Notes under the pieces: model-generated
Seen by the model: only the letters and a program-made list of their open reading frames with translations
Database searches by the model: none
Told to the model about the DNA's origin: nothing
Assembly (NCBI RefSeq): GCF_000148725.1
Contig: NZ_GL476319.1
Location: forward strand, 81,172-124,058
From: Roseibium sp. TrichSKD4
GTDB lineage: Bacteria; Pseudomonadota; Alphaproteobacteria; Rhizobiales; Stappiaceae
Direction: 5' to 3'
DNA length: 42,887 bases
Program-made: the position numbers and the translations under genes
In this document: positions 34,039 to 41,574 of the stretch, piece by piece
Numbering within the stretch: the stretch's first letter is position 1
How the letters are laid out: the number at the start of each line of letters is the position of its first letter

Positions 34039-34227
34039 GATGCAGAAGTGAGCGATATTTCTTTCTCTTTTTCAAGTGATTAGGAGTGGAAGGTGAGTCG
34101 ACTCATGGGCATCCCGCATCGTAATTTGTGCGTATGCCCAACGGCTACACATTGCGCTGCGCGTGCAGCCGCCGCCCTTCGAGCAGCCCTTCGAAGCAAT
34201 TTGGCCTTCGTCGGAGAACCAATACGA

Positions 34228-34896
34228 TCAGGCCTCGGTGGAGAACAACACCCGCACCAGCACATCATAGGCGTCGGAGATATCCTGTCGCAGCGAGGCG
34301 GATGCTTGCTCAGCATCTCCCTTGCGGATCGCCTCGACGATCTTGCGGTGCTGCTCGTTGGAGACCTTGTACTGGTCTTCCCGCTCCAGCTGGTAGAGAT
34401 GCGGGCTGACCCGAAGCCACAGAGTGTTGATAATGTCGATCAGCACCGGCGAGCGGGACTGCTGGTATAATCTCAGGTGAAACTCGTAGTTTGCCTTGAT
34501 GTAGCCGCGCACTTCGCCCGAGCGTTCTGTCGTTTCGAGCTGCTCCAGCAAAGCCTCAAGATCGCCGATAAACGCGGCATCGCGATTGGCGACTGCCCAA
34601 CGCGCCGCAAGCGTCTCAACCTCAAGCCGCACGTTCCTAAGATCCGTGAGCTCCGGATAGCCCAGAGCTGGAACCCCGACAGACCTTCCTGAAACATTGG
34701 CAACAACGCCGATGGCCAAAAGACGTGTCAACGCCTCACGCACCGGCATGGCGCTCACGCCAAAAGCTTCGGCCACATGCGCAACTGGGACGGCTTGGCC
34801 CGGCGTGAACTCACCTTCTCTCAGCAACATGCAAAGCCGGTCGTAGACCTGATCGTGCAGCTTGTCTTTTTGGATCGGTTTGGCGTTCTTGAACAT
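34228..34896 (-). CDS. GntR-family (FadR/FCD) transcriptional regulator
   Basis: 222 residues with an N-terminal GntR winged helix (DKLHDQVYDRLCMLLREGEFTPGQAVPVAHVAEAFGVSAMPVREALTRLLAIGVV) and a C-terminal helical FCD ligand domain (TDLRNVRLEVETLAARWA, NYEFHLRLYQQSRSPVLIDIINTLWLR, EQHRKIVEAIRKGDAEQASASLRQDI). The FCD His and Asp residues usually bind a metal and a carboxylate effector. It is the same strand and directly upstream of the TRAP operon; the palindrome at 33999-34038 is its probable target. The 190 bases between the gene and the palindrome contain no gene I trust. Confidence 0.88.
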   Translation of the reverse strand: MFKNAKPIQKDKLHDQVYDRLCMLLREGEFTPGQAVPVAHVAEAFGVSAMPVREALTRLLAIGVVANVSGRSVGVPALGYPELTDLRNVRLEVETLAARWAVANRDAAFIGDLEALLEQLETTERSGEVRGYIKANYEFHLRLYQQSRSPVLIDIINTLWLRVSPHLYQLEREDQYKVSNEQHRKIVEAIRKGDAEQASASLRQDISDAYDVLVRVLFSTEA

Positions 34897-35359
34897 GCCT
34901 TGTCTATTCGCACATTATTGGCGACAGAATCTACAATTCGGTTCCCCAACCAATCCATTTTCTTTCAAATATTTGAAAATCCTCATCTAATTCAGCCGAC
35001 AGATGGATACACTTCGGCCAGATAGCATCACAAATTAGATCAGGTACTCAAAGAAAAATGCACTTTCAGCGAACAGCCCCCAAACACGGTCAGATGCGTT
35101 TTTTTCTTTGAGGGTTGCTATATCGAAGACGTTTGGGCCGAATTATATCCGCTGACATTTTTCCTATTTGTTCTGCTATCGGGTAAGAATACGAAGCCCA
35201 AAAAGACTAGAAACATCCCTAATTTGCCGCCTCACCGACTTCTAATCGATTAAAGTCAAAGTGCTTATGGACAAGGCATTTGCACTGGAGCTAAACCCCC
35301 TCGCAGGCAGGAGGTCTGCCGGGATTATTGTTAAATTTTATCGCGAGGAGTTGGTCGAT
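34897..35359. other. Long intergenic region before gap, with a 12-bp inverted repeat
   Basis: This 463-base gap lies between the divergent GntR and gap genes. CTCAAAGAAAAA (35047-35058) is the exact reverse complement of TTTTTCTTTGAG (35101-35112), with 42 bases between, and the inner flanks TGCA and TGCG pair partly. This could be a looping operator or a small structured RNA. An in-frame upstream extension of gap to 35261 exists but looks non-coding. Nothing else was recognised. Confidence 0.5.
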
Positions 35360-36793
35360 ATGGCGGCTATGGATAATCACTTCGATAACTGGAAGGAACA
35401 GCAATCCGCCGCTGAGCAGATGATCCCGCTCGTTGGTCACCTCTATCGTGATTACGGCATCAACATCCGGATATTTGGTCGTCGGCTGCTGAACAACTCC
35501 GCGATCGAAATCATCAAGGCCCACCGCTACGCCCTACAGATCACCGGGCAGGAGCTGGACGTTTCAAAGAGCCTTGAAATCGTCAAGGCGATGCTTGAGC
35601 TGGACCTTGCAGCCTCGCGCGTGGACCTTGGAAAGTTGTGCCACCGCTTCATGGAGACCGGCGGCGACGCTGCCAGCTTCGTTCAAGAGCAGCTTGCCAG
35701 CATCAACACCGGCAAGAATTCCATTCTGCAGGAACCGCAAGACGTTGTGCTTTACGGTTTCGGTCGTATTGGCCGCCTTCTGGCGCGCATGCTGATTGAA
35801 CGTGTTGGCGCTGGTAACAAAATGCGCCTGCGTGCCATTGTGGTTCGCGGCGGCAAGGACGGCGACCTCAAGAAGCGTTCCAGCCTTCTGCGGCGCGACT
35901 CCGTTCATGGCGCGTTCAACGGCTCGATCACGGTTGACGAAGAACAAAACGCCATCATCGCCAACGGCAATTACATTCAGGTGATCTACGCCAGCTCTCC
36001 GGCTGAGGTGGATTACACCAAATACGGCATTCGCAATGCGCTTATTGTCGACAATACCGGGATTTGGCGCGATGAAGCGGGCCTCGGCCAGCATCTGAAA
36101 TGTCCAGGAGCCTCAAAAGTCATCCTGACCGCTCCCGGCAAAGGCGACATCAAGAACGTCGTTTATGGCGTCAACCACACGGACGTGACAGAGGACGACG
36201 ACATCTTGAGTGCTGCGTCCTGCACCACCAATGCAATCACGCCTGTACTTAAGGTGATCAATGACGAGTTCGGGATCGAGAACGGGCATGTGGAGACCAT
36301 CCATGCGTTCACCAACGATCAGAACCTGATCGACAACTACCACAAGGGCGATCGCCGGGGGCGGTCTGCTCCGCTCAACATGGTGTTGACCAGCACGGGT
36401 GCGGCAAGTGCCGTTGCAAAGTGCCTGCCAGAAATGAAGGGCAAACTGACCGGCAACGCTGTTCGTGTTCCTATTCCCAATGTCTCCATGGCTATCCTCA
36501 ACCTGAACCTCAAGCGGGAGACGACGGACGAGGAGATGAACGACTACCTGCGCCGTATTTCGATCCAGTCTCCATATCAGGATCAAATCGACTACACCGC
36601 CTCAACCGAGCTCGTATCTTCTGATCTTGTCGGTTCCACCCATGCCGGTGTCGTCGACAGTCAAGCCACGATTGTCGATGGGGACCGCCTCGTTCTTTAT
36701 GTCTGGTACGACAATGAAGCAGGCTACAGCACTCAGGTGATCCGCCTGATGCAGGAAGTTGCCGGGATGAAATATCCATCCGTTCCAGCGTAA
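35360..36793 (+). CDS. gap: Long-form glyceraldehyde-3-phosphate dehydrogenase
   Basis: About 477 residues, versus about 335 for ordinary GAPDH, because of an N-terminal region of some 125 residues (AAEQMIPLVGHLYRDYGINIRIFGRRLLNN onward) seen in the Pseudomonas/Vibrio long-form group. The NAD domain begins VVLYGFGRIGRLLARMLIE, the catalytic Cys is in LSAASCTTNAITPVL, and the C-terminus has VRVPIPNVSMAILNLNL and YVWYDNEAGYSTQV. The ATG at 35360 follows GAGGAG at normal spacing and matches the length of relatives; ATGs at 35261 and 35267 would add residues without similarity. It stands alone, divergent from gntR. Confidence 0.92.
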   Translation: MAAMDNHFDNWKEQQSAAEQMIPLVGHLYRDYGINIRIFGRRLLNNSAIEIIKAHRYALQITGQELDVSKSLEIVKAMLELDLAASRVDLGKLCHRFMETGGDAASFVQEQLASINTGKNSILQEPQDVVLYGFGRIGRLLARMLIERVGAGNKMRLRAIVVRGGKDGDLKKRSSLLRRDSVHGAFNGSITVDEEQNAIIANGNYIQVIYASSPAEVDYTKYGIRNALIVDNTGIWRDEAGLGQHLKCPGASKVILTAPGKGDIKNVVYGVNHTDVTEDDDILSAASCTTNAITPVLKVINDEFGIENGHVETIHAFTNDQNLIDNYHKGDRRGRSAPLNMVLTSTGAASAVAKCLPEMKGKLTGNAVRVPIPNVSMAILNLNLKRETTDEEMNDYLRRISIQSPYQDQIDYTASTELVSSDLVGSTHAGVVDSQATIVDGDRLVLYVWYDNEAGYSTQVIRLMQEVAGMKYPSVPA

Positions 36794-36830
36794 TTCAGAC
36801 TGAGCGTTGGTCTGACACTTTATTAGGCAC

Positions 36831-36900
36831 GTGAACCGGTATCGGTTCACATCGGGTTGGCATTTTTTGCTCCGTTCAGGAGAATTGGAAGTGCCAACCC
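36831..36900. terminator. Two nested inverted repeats between gap and the DUF296 gene
   Basis: GTGAACCG (36831-36838) and CGGTTCAC (36843-36850) form an 8-bp stem with a four-base loop; T6 follows at 36863-36868, after a gap of 12. A second repeat, GGGTTGGCA (36854-36862) and TGCCAACCC (36892-36900), encloses that T-run and a CTCC/GGAG pair. The genes converge here, so these may terminate both transcripts, although neither has the textbook stem-then-T layout. Confidence 0.45.
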
Positions 36901-36919
36901 TCCTCCCCTTAACTTGGCT

Positions 36920-37750
36920 CTATGTCCGGTTCAGAACCAATTCTGCCGTAACCAGAATTGGGTTTTGATCTGCTGTTAAATTGCCCGTGATGATGTCGCC
37001 ATCCGTCTCCCCGACGATCATGATTTCAGGTGCGGCTCCTTCGCCAGCAAGATAATCAGTGATCAGGAATTCGGTCGCAAACGATGTCATTCGACTGCCA
37101 TCTTCAAAAACGGCTCCGGCGAGACTTCCGAGCCCGCTGACCTTTGCCCGCTGCCAACCCAACTGTTGAAGCGCTTGCTCGACACCTTTGACAAGCTCGA
37201 CATTCGGTTTGAGACGCAAAAGCGCGTGGTCACCGCCACTTGTTGCAATCTCCCTGATTTTGAAGAGGTCGAATTTTGTCTCGGCATCATGGCTGCGATC
37301 AAATACAGCACCCCGTATTCCGATCCCCTTGGCGCGCACATCCGTTGCCAAAAACGTTTCGCCGGCCAAAACGTGGCCGAATTTCGTTTCACCTTCCAAC
37401 GCATGCCATGCGCCATGCCCATGAATGAACGTCGCCGACTGGTGCTTGCCAACGACCATTCCCAGTCGTTTGATCCGCCCGGTGTCAAAAGACTTGATGT
37501 CGCTGTACCAAGCAACATGATCATCATCGGGGGATTCTGCCGGGATGACATAACTCAGCTTTTCAACCGGCACGTCCGCAATTTCGAGCCATGCGGTTTC
37601 AAAACCCGAATGCTCCATCGCGCCTGCAACTGCCTCTGCAAGTGGCTGATTGGCTGCAAGCTGAAGCTCCAACGGTTCTCCGTGACATTTGACTAATTGC
37701 TGGCGTTCGCTGTCCGCTGGTCCCTTGTGCTGAACGAAATACAAGCCCAT
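36920..37750 (-). CDS. Two-domain DUF296/PPC protein
   Basis: 276 residues that appear to hold two PPC (DUF296) domains, the first from about 30 to 140 (VEKLSYVIPAESPDDDHVAWY...RLGMVVGKHQSATFIHGHGAWHA) and the second from about 155 to 270 (DLFKIREIATSGGDHALLRLKPN...VSGLGSLAGAVFEDGS). The IHGHG histidines may bind metal. No signal peptide is visible. An excellent AAGGAGG precedes the ATG. The biochemical role in bacteria is not established. It is divergent from the antiporter gene. Confidence 0.65.
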   Translation of the reverse strand: MGLYFVQHKGPADSERQQLVKCHGEPLELQLAANQPLAEAVAGAMEHSGFETAWLEIADVPVEKLSYVIPAESPDDDHVAWYSDIKSFDTGRIKRLGMVVGKHQSATFIHGHGAWHALEGETKFGHVLAGETFLATDVRAKGIGIRGAVFDRSHDAETKFDLFKIREIATSGGDHALLRLKPNVELVKGVEQALQQLGWQRAKVSGLGSLAGAVFEDGSRMTSFATEFLITDYLAGEGAAPEIMIVGETDGDIITGNLTADQNPILVTAELVLNRT

Positions 37751-37954
37751 TGCCCTCCTTGAACAATAAGGTTAGAGGCACACGCTAAGCGCTTCGTCGA
37801 TGGTTTCCAAACACAGCAGTAACCAAGAGAAAAATCCGCATATACACGGACAATTCGGCACCACCAGCTTTTCAGAAGGTTTTGAATATTAATATTTTTC
37901 TCTTTTTGTTCCACTAATCTAAAGCAAAGAGATGATTCGGTAAGTGAGACGAGC

Positions 37955-39517
37955 ATGCATTTTGAAGTCTTTGCTATCGGAACGGCCTTTGTCTTCGGTC
38001 TTGCCGTTAGGCAAGTCGGACTACCTCCATTGGTTGGGTTCTTGGCTGCGGGCTTTTTCATCAACGCGATCGGGCCGCATCTTGGAATGCCAGCCGAAAC
38101 AGGCCCTATTCTAGAATACATCGCTGAACTTGGCGTCTTGATGCTTTTGTTCACGATCGGCCTCAAGCTGAAATTGCGCCAGATCACAGAACCTCAGGTT
38201 ATCGGCGGCGCATTGGTCCATTTTGCCGTCTCTATCGCCGTCTTTTCGCCCATCGTCTGGCTGTTGTTTACTTCAGACTGGATGACCGCTGTTCTGGTCG
38301 GGATCGCGCTTGCCTTTTCATCAACGGTTCTGTCTGCGAAAATCCTTGAAGCCAAACGTGAACTTGGCACCTTTCACGGGCGCACCGCCATTGGCATCCT
38401 CATCGTTCAAGACATCATCGCTCTGGTGGTTTTGGCCATCTTTGCCGGAAAAATGCCCGGCCCTTGGGCGCTTTTGATCTTTGCAACACCGCTGCTGCGC
38501 CCTCTGCTGTTCAAGATGCTCGATCTGGCGGGTCACGACGAAGTGCTTCTGTTAACCGGAATGGTGCTCAGTCTTGTGATCGGCGGCGTTGGTTTTGAAA
38601 TCATCGGATTGAAGGGGGAGATTGGCGCGCTGGTCATGGGTTTGCTTTTGTCAGGGCATCCTCGGTCCAGCGAATTGTCCAGCTCTCTCTGGGCGCTAAA
38701 GGAAGTCTTTTTGATCGGCTTCTTCCTTTCGATCGGCATGTCGGGCCTTCCAGACTGGGACTCCATTGTCTTTGCCGTAGTGCTTGGTGCACTTCTGCCG
38801 CTGAAAGGCATATTGTTCTTCTTTGCACTCATCGCCTTCAAACTAAGGGCACGCACGTCCTTTGTGACAGCATTGTCGCTCACAGCGTACAGCGAATTTG
38901 GATTGATTGTTGCAGCCGGCATTCCTGCCGCACAGGACTACCTCGTTCCGCTCGCGATTGCGGTCTCGGTTTCCTTCCTGATCGCGGCCCCACTAAACCG
39001 CTTCGCACACCAAATCTTTGAACGCTTTGAGGATCGTTTGCTGGGGTTCGAGTTGTCTGCACGGCACCCGGATGAGCAACCAAAGAACCTCGGGGATGCA
39101 GACGTTCTCGTCTTTGGCATGGGACGAACCGGCACTGCGGCTTACAACGCGCTTATGGAAAAAGCCCGTCGCCCTGTTGGTCTCGATGCGGATATCTATA
39201 AGGTTGAGGGGCACGTGAAGGCTGGGCGAAATGTGATTTTCGCCGATGCGGAGGACAGCAACTTTTGGCACGGTGTCAATCTGCAGAACATCTCTGCGGC
39301 AGTTCTTGCTATGGATGATCTGGAAGCCAAACTGATCGCGGCCCGTATGCTGCGATCCAACGGGTTCACTGGAACGGTTGTCAGTCATGCATTGCATGAG
39401 GACCATGTCGCGAAGATCTGTGAAGCCGGAGCCGATCAGACCTATCTGACGATGCAGGAAGCCGGCCAGAGCCTCGCCGCCCACGCGATTGAGACAATTC
39501 TACCCAGCAAAGAGTAG
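37955..39517 (+). CDS. CPA2-family cation/proton antiporter with TrkA-N domain (KefB/RosB-like)
   Basis: 520 residues. The first 350 or so contain a dozen hydrophobic helices with CPA2 features: GLPPLVGFLAAGFFIN, GVLMLLFTIGLKLK, AFSSTVLSAKILE, GRTAIGILIVQDIIAL (the Gln-Asp pair of the ion site), KGEIGALVMGLLLSGHP and TAYSEFGLIVAAGI. The C-terminal part (DADVLVFGMGRTGTAAYNALMEK, then VIFADAEDSNFWHGVNL and VLAMDD) is a TrkA-N nucleotide-binding domain. It is likely a potassium or sodium/proton antiporter gated by NAD(H), for pH or osmotic control. No TrkA-C domain is evident. Confidence 0.88.
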   Translation: MHFEVFAIGTAFVFGLAVRQVGLPPLVGFLAAGFFINAIGPHLGMPAETGPILEYIAELGVLMLLFTIGLKLKLRQITEPQVIGGALVHFAVSIAVFSPIVWLLFTSDWMTAVLVGIALAFSSTVLSAKILEAKRELGTFHGRTAIGILIVQDIIALVVLAIFAGKMPGPWALLIFATPLLRPLLFKMLDLAGHDEVLLLTGMVLSLVIGGVGFEIIGLKGEIGALVMGLLLSGHPRSSELSSSLWALKEVFLIGFFLSIGMSGLPDWDSIVFAVVLGALLPLKGILFFFALIAFKLRARTSFVTALSLTAYSEFGLIVAAGIPAAQDYLVPLAIAVSVSFLIAAPLNRFAHQIFERFEDRLLGFELSARHPDEQPKNLGDADVLVFGMGRTGTAAYNALMEKARRPVGLDADIYKVEGHVKAGRNVIFADAEDSNFWHGVNLQNISAAVLAMDDLEAKLIAARMLRSNGFTGTVVSHALHEDHVAKICEAGADQTYLTMQEAGQSLAAHAIETILPSKE

Positions 39518-39696
39518 TCGGCCTCGCTTTGAGTTAGGGGCAGACACCATTTCCTTTGCTTTGATAGCCCGTTGCATTTCCAGTATCTTGCGCGTTCTAG
39601 GAAGCCGAAAAAGGGACTGCGGGTGTCGGACAAAACGAACAGTAAAAAAGCGAGAAGCGGCATAGCGCACTTGATATCGGGTCAGGTGCAATAGGC

Positions 39697-41574
39697 ATGG
39701 AACCGTTGAAAACCACCCGTGTCAAAGTCACATCGAGCATCATATTGTCGGTTTTTGTTGTTGGCTCGTTTCTCGTCGCTCTCATCGCTGCGCCGCTGCT
39801 GGAACGCTACTTCCAGATACAGGCAGGGCTTCGCGGGAAGGACACGCTTCAACTGACTGTAGCTGGCCTAACTGGTGCCCTTCACAGATATGAGCCACTG
39901 CCTTCCCTCATCGCCGAAAAGGCCATACTCGTTGAGCTTTTGAATGCGCCTGACAACGAGGCCCTTGTTGAGGCCGTCAACGAGGATTTGCGGCTCGCCG
40001 CCTTTCGGCTCAAGGCGTCAGACATCTACATCATGGATGTCACCGGAACGACAATCGCAACCAGCAACTACAAGAAGGAACTGTCCTTTTTGGGCAGGAA
40101 CTTTGCTTACCGCCCCTATTTCACCCAAGCGCTTGAAGGCGGCACAGGTCGCTTTTTTGCGCTTGGGAGCACCTCCGGCGAACGCGGCTATTTCTTCGGA
40201 GCACCGATCGAAGATGGTGCCCGTATCATTGGTGTCGTCGCTCTGAAGTTTACAGTCGACAGCTTTGAGGAAGCTTGGAGAAGCGCGGACCACCAGATCA
40301 TTGTGTCTGATCTCAACGGGGTTGTGTTCATGGCCAGTCAACCTGACTGGCATTTCAAGACACTGCGCCCCTTGTCTCGAACCGACATGCTGGAAATCGA
40401 GACCAATCGGCAGTATCCGAAAGACCAGTTGATGCCACTGGTCAATACCATGTCGCCTTTGGATGATGGACTTGACACGGTGCAGATTACCGATGCTGGC
40501 ACGACGACAAATTATGTCAGCAGCTCCATATACTTGGCGAATGCGGCTTGGAATGTGCGAATTCTGGTGCCTACGACACGTGCCAGAACGCAAATGCTGG
40601 CTGCCCTGCTCATTCTCGTGCTCGCCATCATGCTCATCGGCCTTGCCTTTGCCTTTTACATTCAGCGACGTGCGCGGCTTTTGGAACGACTTGAAACGCA
40701 GCAGGCAGCCCAAGAGCAACTCGAAACCCGCGTTGCAGAGCGGACCGCAGATTTGAACCGAACAAACGAGCAGCTTCTGGAAGAAGTTTCAGAACGCAAA
40801 GCTGCAGAAAACCGTTTGCGAAGAACGCAAGCAGAGCTTGTGCAAGCAGGAAAATTGGCTGCGCTCGGTCAAATGTCCGCCGCGTTGAGCCACGAATTTA
40901 ACCAGCCACTGGCCGCCGTAAAATCCTACGCAGACAATGCGGTCAAACTTCTGGATATTGGCCGCACGGATGAAACGCGTGAAAACGTCACGCGGATTTC
41001 CGAAATGGCCGACCGAATGGCGTCCATCTCCAAACACTTGAGAAATTTTGCCCGGCGGCCGGGGGAAAAGACGCGGCCGGTTGTTTTGACCCAGATAATC
41101 AACGATTCTCGAGCGCTGGTCCAACCGCGTCTTAAATCCGCCAACGCATCGTTAGAATTCGCCATTCCAGATAAAGACATTCAGGTTTTGGGTGGGCACA
41201 TTCGCCTTCAGCAGGTGATCGTAAATCTCTTCACCAATGCGCTGGACGCCATGAAGGATCAGGCTCATCCGGTGATAGATATGACATTGGAAGATCAGGA
41301 AACCCATTGCACGCTGACAGTGCGCGACCATGGTCCCGGCGTGTTGGAAGGTGAGTTCGAAAAGATCTTTGACCCCTTCTACACAACGAAGCAACCAGGA
41401 GAAGGCATGGGCCTTGGTCTTTCCATCTCCTACAACATCATCAAGGATTTTGGTGGAGACCTGAGGGTCACCAACCACCCTGACGGCGGAGCTGTGTTTG
41501 AATTGACGCTTCGCAAGGTTACAGAAGATCAGCCAGCCCAAACGACTAAAGAACTGGAAACCGCGGCCAAATGA
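39697..41574 (+). CDS. dctB: DctB-type sensor histidine kinase
   Basis: 625 residues. A membrane helix at about 13-33 and another near 303-325 flank a periplasmic PDC/Cache sensor domain (DIYIMDVTGTTIATSNYKK, GRNFAYRPYFTQALEGGTGRFFALGSTSGERGYFFGAPI) typical of C4-dicarboxylate sensing. A coiled coil follows (about 330-395), then HisKA with phospho-acceptor His399 (AALSHEFNQPLAAVKSYADNA), and HATPase blocks NLFTNALDAM, DHGPGV and GEGMGLGLSISYNII. It phosphorylates DctD, whose ATG overlaps its stop. No dct transporter of the classical kind is in view, so its target genes lie elsewhere or beyond the right edge. Confidence 0.92.
   Translation: MEPLKTTRVKVTSSIILSVFVVGSFLVALIAAPLLERYFQIQAGLRGKDTLQLTVAGLTGALHRYEPLPSLIAEKAILVELLNAPDNEALVEAVNEDLRLAAFRLKASDIYIMDVTGTTIATSNYKKELSFLGRNFAYRPYFTQALEGGTGRFFALGSTSGERGYFFGAPIEDGARIIGVVALKFTVDSFEEAWRSADHQIIVSDLNGVVFMASQPDWHFKTLRPLSRTDMLEIETNRQYPKDQLMPLVNTMSPLDDGLDTVQITDAGTTTNYVSSSIYLANAAWNVRILVPTTRARTQMLAALLILVLAIMLIGLAFAFYIQRRARLLERLETQQAAQEQLETRVAERTADLNRTNEQLLEEVSERKAAENRLRRTQAELVQAGKLAALGQMSAALSHEFNQPLAAVKSYADNAVKLLDIGRTDETRENVTRISEMADRMASISKHLRNFARRPGEKTRPVVLTQIINDSRALVQPRLKSANASLEFAIPDKDIQVLGGHIRLQQVIVNLFTNALDAMKDQAHPVIDMTLEDQETHCTLTVRDHGPGVLEGEFEKIFDPFYTTKQPGEGMGLGLSISYNIIKDFGGDLRVTNHPDGGAVFELTLRKVTEDQPAQTTKELETAAK

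Noticed and set aside
34146-34200. Repeated CCCTTCGA-type motif after the GntR gene
   Set aside because: Only two short imperfect copies with partial pairing (CTTCGA/TCGAAG) and no T-run, so too weak to call a terminator or repeat.
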